A stretch of 5,511 nucleotides of DNA, taken from positions 1-5,511 of the forward strand of contig JAIXTU010000079.1 in assembly GCA_027483785.1 (NCBI GenBank). The letters run 5' to 3'. How positions within the stretch are numbered: the first letter of the stretch is position 1; every line of letters begins with the position of its first letter. The notes under the pieces were generated by a model that made no database searches, had not been told where the DNA came from, and saw nothing but the letters and a program-made list of their open reading frames with translations. The position numbers and the translations under genes were made by a program. Below are positions 1 through 5,511 of this stretch, piece by piece. This DNA comes from Flavobacterium sp. (lineage in GTDB: Bacteria; Bacteroidota; Bacteroidia; Flavobacteriales; Flavobacteriaceae).

Positions 1-1
1 C

Positions 2-2356
2 AATTTGATTTTGAGTGTGAGTAATGTTTCTCCTCCCTATTTTGTTAATTTCACTGCTGCTCCGGCCTCTTTTGTCCCGACAGATTTCGTTGCAACGTAC
101 CCCGGACCATTTACCGAAAATACGATCACATTTGGAAGTGAAAATGATTTACCGCCTCCTGGAATCTACGAAGTATCTATTTCTGATGCGTGTGGACGAA
201 CTGCAACGGCGCAGTACGAAATAATCGAAGAAGAAATTGAACCCGAGACACGAGCATCAAATGCTAATTGTAGCACGGGTACAGGAACTATACGTATTTC
301 CCTTCCGCAGAACAGAGAAATCGTACAAGCAACGATGGTTACTGCTCCTGCTGCATATCCAAATCCCGTTCCCTTAGACGTAACGGGGAACATTATCGCA
401 AGCAGCGGCGATTTAGTCATCACGAACTTACCTGTGGGTACTTATGATTTTACACTGGTAGATAATTGCGGAACAATATACGACGCGACCGACGTTACCG
501 ACGCGACGATCCAGCCCTATCAACAGCTTGCTCTCAACGCCGCTCTTGCACCTAGTTGCAGCAGCGGCTTTGGATCAGCAAGAGTCCGATCCGGAAATGG
601 TTCCTTAACAAGTTTACAAATTATAGCAGCTCCTACAACCTACCCTTTACCCTTACCAGCTAATGTTAGTTCGTTAATAACTAGTGGAACTGCTTTCTTA
701 CCCGAATTACCTGCTGGCGATTATATATTTGAAGGATTAGATGTCTGTGGAGTGCAACAAACGCTTGCGGTTACGATTGTTGGCTACATCAGCGGCACAA
801 ATAATTACAACTACGAGCAAAATTGTGGATCGTTTAATTTAACTGTAAACGACACAGGAAGTATATTAGGAAATAGTTATTGGTGGCAACGATTTAATCC
901 AACAGAACAAATTTGGGAACATCCGCTAACTGGAGAAAATTACCCTGAAAATACAGATCCGAACGAAACCAATTCTATTGCATTAAGCAACGGACAAACA
1001 CTTCTTAATCAGTCAATTATTGGAACTTTTCGAATTATAAAAGTGTATCAAAGCTTTAATAATGGCAATGCTAATTGTTATGAAATTTTTGAACCTTTTA
1101 CATTTTCAGGCGATTTAGAAGTAGTTTCTGCGCTAAACATTGATTGCTCTGGAAATACCGCCAATAAAGACGTATTAATCCAAGTAAACGGTGTTCCTCC
1201 TTACAATTTCAGAATCTTAGCAATTGATGGCGTTCCGACTGTTATAGAAAACGGAAACAATAACGTTTTTGAGAATCTTAGTAACGCCATCTATGATTTT
1301 GAAATTGAAGATTCTTGCGGCCGAAGAATTTTCTATTCCGTTAACGTAAATACCATACAAGCTGTTGCCGTCGCTAATTCGCCAGCAAATTCTGACATTC
1401 TCGAATGTGAAGCTGAAAATCAGACAACTGCAAGCTTCGATTTAACCCAACTTCAACAAGAAATTCTTGGAAATCAACAAATTGGTCCGTATCAAATCAA
1501 TTACTTCATTGACCCAGGACAAAGAGATAGTAATACAAATAGAATCGAAAACCCCAGCAGTTTTCAAAATACGACCAATCCACAGATCATTTACGTCCGC
1601 GTCGATAACTTAGCCGTTGATATTTGTTACGGCCAAACACAATTTACACTTTGGGTTGGGGAAAATCCGACCTTACAACCACAACCGGCACAAATTCTCT
1701 GCGAAAACGGCGACGACGTATTCTTATTTGCGGAAAATGGATTTGATAGCTACCTGTGGAGTACTGGATCGACCGCACAATTTATTCGCGTCGACGAAGC
1801 TGGTACTTACACCCTTACTTGCCGAAACAACTACGGTTCTCAATTCTGCGAAAGCAGTACAGAATACGTCGTAACTGCAAGCTCTTCCCCTACCGATCTC
1901 ACAATTGTAACTTCCGACTGGACTGAAAATCAAAATTCGATTACAGCAGTGGCAAGTGGCAGTGGCACTTATGAATACAGCATCAATGGCGGTCCGTTTC
2001 AAAATAACGGAAATTTCACCGATCTCTCGCCAGGCGTATATACAATAACAGCTGTTGATATTTTTGGTTGCGGCGATCTCAGCAGAGATGTCGTGTTGTT
2101 AAATTATCCGAAATTCTTCACCCCAAATGGAGACGGATTCAACGATACGTGGCATATCAAAAATGCGGTATTTGAACCTGGTATTGAAATAATAATTTTC
2201 GATCGATACGGAAAGGTGCTAACTTCTCTACAATCCGATAGCGAAGGTTGGGACGGTACGTACAACGGACAAAATATGTTCTCCGACGATTATTGGTTTC
2301 GGGTGATCCGCGCAGATAAACGAATTCACCTCGGACATTTTACTTTGAAACGATAA
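2..2356 (+). CDS. T9SS type B sorting domain-containing, SprB-like repeat surface protein (5' partial)
   Basis: This is the C-terminal 784 or so residues of a large exported protein. The frame is open to the left edge, so the TTG at 5-7 is an internal Leu codon rather than a start; the signal peptide lies outside. Numbering from that codon, the order is: three related modules, each ending in a Pro-Gly/Gly-Tyr turn and a D-x-C-G motif (about 17-64, 87-156, 181-249); a Trp-rich stretch (about 270-370); a SprB-like module ending SCG (371-439); a module of the kind common in flavobacterial surface proteins, starting near Cys468 and ending near Cys541 (455-552); an Ig-like module with Cys566, Trp585 and a GTYTLTC strand (553-625); a SprB-like repeat with YSINGGPFQ and LSPGVYTITAVD (643-699); and the sorting domain (703-783). 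It has 15 cysteines, which suggests extracellular disulfides. T9SS export and surface location follow from the C-terminus. An adhesion or matrix role is inference; no catalytic motif is visible. Confidence 0.93.
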   Translation, partial: NLILSVSNVSPPYFVNFTAAPASFVPTDFVATYPGPFTENTITFGSENDLPPPGIYEVSISDACGRTATAQYEIIEEEIEPETRASNANCSTGTGTIRISLPQNREIVQATMVTAPAAYPNPVPLDVTGNIIASSGDLVITNLPVGTYDFTLVDNCGTIYDATDVTDATIQPYQQLALNAALAPSCSSGFGSARVRSGNGSLTSLQIIAAPTTYPLPLPANVSSLITSGTAFLPELPAGDYIFEGLDVCGVQQTLAVTIVGYISGTNNYNYEQNCGSFNLTVNDTGSILGNSYWWQRFNPTEQIWEHPLTGENYPENTDPNETNSIALSNGQTLLNQSIIGTFRIIKVYQSFNNGNANCYEIFEPFTFSGDLEVVSALNIDCSGNTANKDVLIQVNGVPPYNFRILAIDGVPTVIENGNNNVFENLSNAIYDFEIEDSCGRRIFYSVNVNTIQAVAVANSPANSDILECEAENQTTASFDLTQLQQEILGNQQIGPYQINYFIDPGQRDSNTNRIENPSSFQNTTNPQIIYVRVDNLAVDICYGQTQFTLWVGENPTLQPQPAQILCENGDDVFLFAENGFDSYLWSTGSTAQFIRVDEAGTYTLTCRNNYGSQFCESSTEYVVTASSSPTDLTIVTSDWTENQNSITAVASGSGTYEYSINGGPFQNNGNFTDLSPGVYTITAVDIFGCGDLSRDVVLLNYPKFFTPNGDGFNDTWHIKNAVFEPGIEIIIFDRYGKVLTSLQSDSEGWDGTYNGQNMFSDDYWFRVIRADKRIHLGHFTLKR
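53..751 (+). repeat. Three tandem protein modules of about 92-95 residues in the surface protein
   Basis: Three successive units share the same landmarks: an Ala-Pro dipeptide followed by a Pro/Tyr-rich loop (AP at residues 19, 114 and 209), then a hydrophobic strand, an L-P-x-G-x-Y turn (near 50, 142 and 235) and a closing D-x-C-G (61-64, 153-156, 246-249). The second and third units also share an opening C-S-x-G-x-G-x-x-R-type segment after Cys89 and Cys185. AP-to-AP spacing is 95 residues both times and CG-to-CG spacing is 92 and 93. The first unit is cut by, or lies close to, the window edge. Codons differ widely between units, so the duplication is old and constrained at protein level. 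More copies probably lie upstream. Confidence 0.75.
482..508 (+). repeat. Three 9-nt direct repeats encoding DAT-DVT-DAT
   Basis: Three contiguous 9-base units (gacgcgacc, gacgttacc, gacgcgacg) encode Asp-Ala-Thr, Asp-Val-Thr and Asp-Ala-Thr just after the second D-x-C-G motif. They lie in the linker between the second and third large modules. The stretch is GC-richer than its surroundings and could change copy number by slippage without shifting the frame, but three units are few. It may be only a chance low-complexity linker. Confidence 0.5.
2111..2353 (+). other. T9SS type B C-terminal sorting domain (gliding motility-associated C-terminal domain)
   Basis: The last 81 residues of the surface protein match the known signature of this domain. 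The entry strand K-F-F is followed by TPNGDGFNDTW, then a strand-rich core with IFDRYGKVL, the SEGWDGTYNG turn, a DDYWFRV strand and the terminal GHFTLKR. Family members normally carry (P/M)xxDYWF and end GHF(S/T)LKR, so the domain looks complete and functional. It directs passage through the outer membrane by the type IX system and subsequent surface handling. The family is essentially restricted to Bacteroidota, which gives the taxonomic call for the window. Confidence 0.95.
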
Positions 2357-2978
2357 TTCGTTTGAAAAGCAGTATAGATAATTGAACTACTCCCAAGAGT
2401 AAAAACGCAGCTCCCAAAACCTGCTTCAACGAAAATGTACCGGTAAATGAGGCACTATTTAAATAACTCAAGCAGAAAATAAACGTTAACATGCCCACGG
2501 TAGTTCCTAATAGAGTGCCTCCCAAGTAGCAGCTAAATCGATCACGCCTTGCATCTGCGAACTTAGAAGAAACCACGTAAATGTTCCAAGCGACCCAAAA
2601 CGGCAACTGAAAAAAATTCAAACTACTTAATAGCACTCCTCTTTGAAACGAACCGTAACTTTCGAAAGGATTTGCTATTGTAGTTTGTGTTTCCACAGAA
2701 GAAAACAGCAGGGAACAGCCGATGGCAACCAAAAATAAATTCGAAAACAACTTCAAGAAAAACTGCAAACGCTGTTGTTTACTTAACACAGCTGCAAAAT
2801 AGAACGTGCCTGAAATTACAAGAGCTTCAATAAGTACAACTCCGGCAATAAAAGCAAGTAGATCGGTAATTCCGATTTGTGTATAAATTGAAAAGCCTAC
2901 TAAATTTAAGTATCCAAGCGGAACCGACCCTATAAAAGAGATGACAAATCCGGCCAGTAGCGCTTTAGGTACTTTCAT
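2340..2978 (-). CDS. LysE/RhtB-like six-helix membrane transporter
   Basis: A 212-residue inner-membrane protein with about six hydrophobic segments: roughly 6-28, 37-65, 72-94, 113-137, 148-173 and 184-206. Length and topology fit the LysE/RhtB exporter superfamily, whose members export amino acids or related small molecules. TM1 contains G-S-V-P-L-G-Y-L-N (17-25), resembling the family's Pro-Gly-rich first-helix motif, and TM4 has L-N-F-F-Q-L-P-F-W (120-128), resembling the family's N-P-x-x-x-x-F-W. The helix-rich start MKVPKALLAG at 2978 is chosen because it overlaps the ATP-grasp stop by 1 nt (TAATG). An in-frame ATG at 3125 would add 49 polar residues read out of frame from the upstream gene and is unlikely. 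The last 17 nt overlap the convergent surface-protein gene. The substrate is unknown; assignment to LysE rests on topology and weak motifs. Confidence 0.8.
   Translation of the reverse strand: MKVPKALLAGFVISFIGSVPLGYLNLVGFSIYTQIGITDLLAFIAGVVLIEALVISGTFYFAAVLSKQQRLQFFLKLFSNLFLVAIGCSLLFSSVETQTTIANPFESYGSFQRGVLLSSLNFFQLPFWVAWNIYVVSSKFADARRDRFSCYLGGTLLGTTVGMLTFIFCLSYLNSASFTGTFSLKQVLGAAFLLLGVVQLSILLFKRIIVSK
2344..2367. terminator. Imperfect inverted repeat at the convergent gene ends, possible bidirectional terminator
   Basis: The sequence tttgaaacga / taat / tcgtttgaaa forms a 10-position stem with one G-G mismatch and a 4-nt loop. It covers the stop codon of the plus-strand surface protein (2354-2356) and runs into the last codons of the minus-strand LysE-like gene. 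Its position where two operons meet with no spacer is what a shared terminator would need. Against this, the stem has only two G-C pairs and neither strand shows a clear T-tract directly after it, so intrinsic termination would be weak. Confidence 0.3.
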
Positions 2979-2980
2979 TA
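2976..2980 (-). promoter_or_regulatory. TAATG stop-start junction coupling ATP-grasp and LysE-like genes
   Basis: Read on the minus strand, the TAA stop of the ATP-grasp gene (2980-2978) shares its last A with the ATG of the LysE-like gene (2978-2976). No Shine-Dalgarno sequence is visible in the preceding bases. This arrangement is typical of re-initiation by the same ribosome and suggests that the two proteins are made in linked amounts. Confidence 0.7.
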
Positions 2981-4060
2981 AAAATTCTGGATGGTATGAT
3001 TGAGCTTGTTGTGCATGCGTAATTCTGTCATGCCTTCGTGAAACGTAAGGTATCGAAAACCGCGTTTGTGATTCATCCTGGAAATACGATACATGTATGC
3101 GAAATGTCGGCACAACTCGTTCCAAGCAAAGAAAATCCCGTGCTTCGGATCGTAAATATGCGTTGGTTCACTGCCAGCACCATTCACTTCCACAAACATA
3201 AAATTTTTACCTGCTTGTAAATCGGCTTTTGATTTAAACATCACATCGATTCGTCCGAAATAAAAATCGGGCATTTGCTTTACATATTTTTCAATACCCA
3301 AACACATTTCAGTTGTAATCCAATCCGAGTAATCGTAAAACTTTGATCCGCGAGCGTGATTCCCAAACGGAACAATAATTTTACTTTTTCCAACTTCTAA
3401 AACCTCATTCAAATTGATTGCACCTTGCCTTTTTATGGCCGAAAGCTGCATCGCAAAACGTAAATTTTTCAGCAATAACTGTTCAATAGTCGATTTCCCA
3501 TCACCAACTACAGCCATAAACTCTTTACCAACAATCCCGGTAATCCGACCGTTTTCTTCGCCAGGAAAGCGCACATAAAAGATTCCTACTTCACAACTGT
3601 ACGGAATCAGATTTTGTAAAATGTACTTGAAATCGGCTTGTCGGTGATAATTCAACCATTGTTCCGAGTTTTCCAACTTAACAACGGCCGATCCACGCAA
3701 ACCCATATCGGGCTTTGCAATGCACGGAAACACAATGTTATTGCGCTCCCGTTCGGCATTACAGCTATCGAAATCTGTATCCGGCGAAACTAAAATGGTA
3801 GTCGGATACGCTTCTTTGGGTAACTGATCGTAAATATCTTTCTTACTTTCATTTAAATAACCGCCATTCTTGATATTTGGATTGCAGGCATTAAAGAAGA
3901 AAATGTGCCGTTCGCGCAAGGCATAAAATGCCCATTGAAAATAAATGGGAACATAAACCACTTGAAACGGCCAATATTCCCAATTGAATAGTTTATGAAA
4001 AAAAATGCGGATTTTAAGCAACGGATATCGGGATTTCTTTGTTTTCAAGCAAATCAACAT
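2978..4060 (-). CDS. ATP-grasp domain-containing ligase, substrate unknown
   Basis: A 360-residue protein with ATP-grasp landmarks (numbering from the ATG at 4060): FPCIAKPDMGLRG (111-123) with the nucleotide-binding Lys116, a cation/ATP-binding region around SCEVGIFY (155-162), GDGKSTIEQLL (186-196), GRIDVMF (269-275) and the metal-binding FVEVNGAGSEPTHIYDP (289-305) with Glu291 and Asn293. Such enzymes activate a carboxylate as acyl-phosphate and join it to an amine. The GDGKSTI element resembles that of cyanophycin synthetase and the GshF ATP-grasp half, so an amino-acid or peptide ligase is plausible; D-Ala-D-Ala ligase labels would be overprecise. The N-terminus is unusual: an aromatic, hydrophobic stretch (about 24-48) and an NPNIKNGGYLNESK block. 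The ATG start overlaps the NRDE gene by 47 nt; a TTG at 4021 would give 347 residues and an 8-nt overlap, and may be the true start. Confidence 0.87.
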   Translation of the reverse strand: MLICLKTKKSRYPLLKIRIFFHKLFNWEYWPFQVVYVPIYFQWAFYALRERHIFFFNACNPNIKNGGYLNESKKDIYDQLPKEAYPTTILVSPDTDFDSCNAERERNNIVFPCIAKPDMGLRGSAVVKLENSEQWLNYHRQADFKYILQNLIPYSCEVGIFYVRFPGEENGRITGIVGKEFMAVVGDGKSTIEQLLLKNLRFAMQLSAIKRQGAINLNEVLEVGKSKIIVPFGNHARGSKFYDYSDWITTEMCLGIEKYVKQMPDFYFGRIDVMFKSKADLQAGKNFMFVEVNGAGSEPTHIYDPKHGIFFAWNELCRHFAYMYRISRMNHKRGFRYLTFHEGMTELRMHNKLNHTIQNF

Positions 4061-4715
4061 ACTTCATTTCCAAACCTTTATTGGTTTCCACTAATTGAGT
4101 AATGCTGATGGTTTGCAGTTGATTTGCACGCTTCATTACAATACCGTTTTGAGAATTATCGGCATTTTTCAAGTTGTGGAATTTGAAAATGGTATCGGCA
4201 TCTGGCTGCGGATTCCTTTCTAAAAACTCTGCAAACCAACGTTCGCGTTCCAAACGGGTTTCGGCATCGTACAAGGTAGCCGACGAATAAATATGGTTGT
4301 CGTTTCTCGATAAGGGTTTTAGAAACTTCTCGGAACCATTCCACCGAAATTCGTGTAAACTGCCGTTTTGATAAATCACTAAGGTAAAAGGTTCTACGCG
4401 ATCGAGATCAATTAAATCGATTCCAGAAATAATATCTTCATGAATTAATAATTCCAAAACTATCAAACCTCTACTCAGTCGATACGGCGGTTGGTGTTTG
4501 TGCTTTTCAAAGGCGCCATTCAATAAAACAATGGCTTTTTGCTGGGTATCGGTAGCAAACCAAGTTCCGCCGGCAGCAGGATCTTTCGGAAAATACACCG
4601 ATTTCCCTTTCACTTCGTAAAACCGCGGCGTTTCGGCACGACGATATGTAACCTCGTCGCGGTTCGAAGTGATAATTAATTTATTGTTTTTGGAAACAAC
4701 AGTTACTGTGCACAT
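4014..4715 (-). CDS. NRDE family protein (TANGO2-like, Ntn-hydrolase-like fold)
   Basis: A 233-residue cytoplasmic protein with the family signature near its start: Met1-Cys2-Thr3, then TSNRDE at 16-21, which names the family. Further conserved elements are PKDPAAGGTWFA (43-54), LLNGAF (64-69), SRG (81-83), YSSATLYD (143-150) and QTISI (201-205). Length matches bacterial members. After Met removal Cys2 would be N-terminal, as in Ntn hydrolases, but no hydrolase activity is settled for the family. The eukaryotic relative TANGO2/HRG-9 has been tied to haem trafficking; whether this applies to the bacterial form is inference. Its ATG lies inside the end of the DinB gene (13-nt overlap), so the start is well fixed by Cys2 and by spacing. 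No Shine-Dalgarno is seen, in keeping with coupling. Confidence 0.92.
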   Translation of the reverse strand: MCTVTVVSKNNKLIITSNRDEVTYRRAETPRFYEVKGKSVYFPKDPAAGGTWFATDTQQKAIVLLNGAFEKHKHQPPYRLSRGLIVLELLIHEDIISGIDLIDLDRVEPFTLVIYQNGSLHEFRWNGSEKFLKPLSRNDNHIYSSATLYDAETRLERERWFAEFLERNPQPDADTIFKFHNLKNADNSQNGIVMKRANQLQTISITQLVETNKGLEMKYVDLLENKEIPISVA

Positions 4716-5191
4716 TGCTGACGATATGCTATAGTTGAGCGCGCAACGCCAAAACTTTCAGGAATGTCGATATGCTTAATTCCGAGTAGCGCCACTTTAA
4801 TCAATGCTTGATGATGTATGCAATGCTCGTAGTTGTAGAGCAATTCGCGCTGATAATTTGTAGCGATATTCAGGTTCTGCCGGTCGACGGTTTGCACTAA
4901 TGCAAGCAACTTATCGTCTTTGATCAAGCTTACTTTCAGACCTTTTATAGCATCGATAGCTGCTGTTACCGAAGTTTGAAGCAGCAAGTCGCGTTTACGG
5001 TTGTCGTAATGAACCTCAGCTGTAGTGTAAGCTTGTTCCAAACACTGAAACATTTCGATAATATGACGCGTGTGTTCTCCAATGCTGGCTTCGCTTAAAG
5101 AAGAATTCTTTGCGGTGTAAGCAGCATTATCGAGCTGTTCTAAAACAAACAGCAAATTATCCAATCCGGCGTCAACAGCAGAAAACATCAT
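4703..5191 (-). CDS. DinB family protein (putative metal-binding four-helix bundle)
   Basis: A 162-residue, mostly helical cytoplasmic protein. The first half carries IGEHTRHI with His40 and His43, and the third or fourth helix carries NYEHCIHHQALIK with His123, His126 and His127. Paired His motifs in this spacing are the putative divalent-metal site of the DinB/YfiT superfamily. Superfamily members include mycothiol- or bacillithiol-dependent transferases and many proteins of unknown function; no particular thiol or substrate can be assigned here. The C-terminal FGVARSTIAYRQQCAQ segment resembles the tail I associate with flavobacterial members. The start follows the DoxX stop after 3 nt; two ATGs in a row (5191 and 5188) make the exact first residue uncertain by one. 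The stop overlaps the NRDE start by 13 nt. Confidence 0.87.
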   Translation of the reverse strand: MMFSAVDAGLDNLLFVLEQLDNAAYTAKNSSLSEASIGEHTRHIIEMFQCLEQAYTTAEVHYDNRKRDLLLQTSVTAAIDAIKGLKVSLIKDDKLLALVQTVDRQNLNIATNYQRELLYNYEHCIHHQALIKVALLGIKHIDIPESFGVARSTIAYRQQCAQ

Positions 5192-5194
5192 GAG

Positions 5195-5511
5195 TTACAT
5201 TTTAGTTTCAATCCTTTTTACGGGATATCTAAATACAAAGAAAGAACAAACAAGAACAATTACCGCCAAAATAAACAAAAATCCGCCGTCGTTCTGCACT
5301 TCCAGTCCTAAAACAAATATATGTGAAAAAACCGCGCCAAACATAGTTCCTCCCGCAAGTAATGCGCCCCAACGCGAATATTTACCTGAAAGCAACAAAA
5401 TTGCTGCAATTAATTCTACAACACCCGAACCGATACGTCCGAAGGGTTCAACACCCAACTGTGTGAAAATCCAAACACTTTCTGAGGCACCCGAAAATTT
5501 GAAAAACAAGG
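5195..5511 (-). CDS. DoxX family membrane protein (5' partial)
   Basis: The visible 105 or so residues are the C-terminal part of a small inner-membrane protein of the DoxX/SURF4-like group, which usually has four helices in about 120-140 residues. Seen here are FFKFSGASESVWIFTQLGVEPFGRI, typical of the loop after the first helix, then three hydrophobic segments (about 24-40, 45-68 and 75-94, counting from the TTG at 5509) and a basic tail. The first helix is missing because the frame runs off the right edge: the TTG at 5509 lies in the conserved KFF region and is almost certainly an internal Leu. Some DoxX proteins take part in thiosulfate/quinone chemistry or redox stress, but this subfamily has no firm function. 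It is the most upstream visible gene of the operon; the promoter is outside the window. Confidence 0.85.
   Translation of the reverse strand, partial: LFFKFSGASESVWIFTQLGVEPFGRIGSGVVELIAAILLLSGKYSRWGALLAGGTMFGAVFSHIFVLGLEVQNDGGFLFILAVIVLVCSFFVFRYPVKRIETKM

Noticed and set aside
5..7. TTG as the start codon of the surface protein
   Set aside because: The frame is open to the window edge, no signal peptide follows, and the codon falls in the middle of a repeat module.
166..423. Minus-strand open frame inside the surface-protein gene
   Set aside because: It has no recognisable motif and lies wholly within a long, well-supported coding region in another frame. The same applies to the plus-strand frame at 24-224, the frames at 1617-1874 (+) and 1724-2002 (-), the plus-strand frame at 3038-3220 and the minus-strand frame at 4156-4344.
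2979..3125. A 49-residue N-terminal extension of the LysE-like protein starting at an ATG at 3125
   Set aside because: It is polar, lacks membrane character and is read out of frame from the conserved end of the ATP-grasp gene. The start at 2978 places a transmembrane helix at the N-terminus and makes a TAATG junction.
5196..5225. AAAAGGA-like element upstream of the DinB gene as a Shine-Dalgarno site
   Set aside because: On the minus strand it lies more than 20 nt before the ATG, too far for a ribosome binding site, and it is inside the end of the DoxX coding region. Bacteroidota seldom depend on such sites.
5507..5509. TTG as the start codon of the DoxX-family gene
   Set aside because: The codon lies in the conserved loop after the first helix, and a start here would lack one of the four expected helices. 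The gene is cut by the window edge.
1..5511. Defence system, mobile element, CRISPR array, tRNA or rRNA
   Set aside because: No transposase, integrase, nuclease or toxin-like protein, no regularly spaced repeats and no cloverleaf-like or rRNA-like sequence was recognised on either strand.

Overview
The window looks like a piece of a Bacteroidota chromosome, most likely a marine or freshwater member of the Flavobacteriia. The strongest sign is the large plus-strand gene, whose C-terminus is a type B sorting domain of the type IX secretion system (T9SS), found essentially only in Bacteroidota. Moderate-to-low G+C, weak or absent Shine-Dalgarno sequences and densely overlapping genes agree with this. 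I cannot name the species.

Layout. From the left edge to about 2356 (+) lies the 3' part of a large secreted, cysteine-rich, repeat-containing surface protein. Its start is outside the window. From the right edge down to 2340, all on the minus strand, lies a compact five-gene array in transcription order: a DoxX-family membrane protein (cut by the right edge), a DinB-family four-helix protein, an NRDE (TANGO2-like) protein, an ATP-grasp ligase and a LysE/RhtB-like six-helix membrane protein. Successive junctions are a 3-nt gap, a 13-nt overlap, an overlap of 47 or 8 nt depending on the start chosen, and a 1-nt TAATG overlap, so the genes are almost surely one operon. The two transcription units converge and their coding ends overlap by 17 nt (2340-2356), where a small imperfect inverted repeat sits. 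No non-coding stretch exceeds a few bases. No RNA gene, insertion sequence or CRISPR array was seen.

How the genes may work together. The plus-strand protein is exported and probably retained on the cell surface or released through T9SS. In the minus-strand operon, the most suggestive pair is the ATP-grasp ligase of unknown substrate, translationally coupled to a LysE-like exporter. One inference is an enzyme that joins an amino acid or other carboxylate to an amine, with an exporter for the product or a related metabolite. DinB, NRDE and DoxX family members are often linked to thiol, redox or metal/haem handling, but no precise role can be read from this sequence. The best candidate for something undescribed is this ligase-exporter pair; nothing here resembles a known defence system or mobile element.
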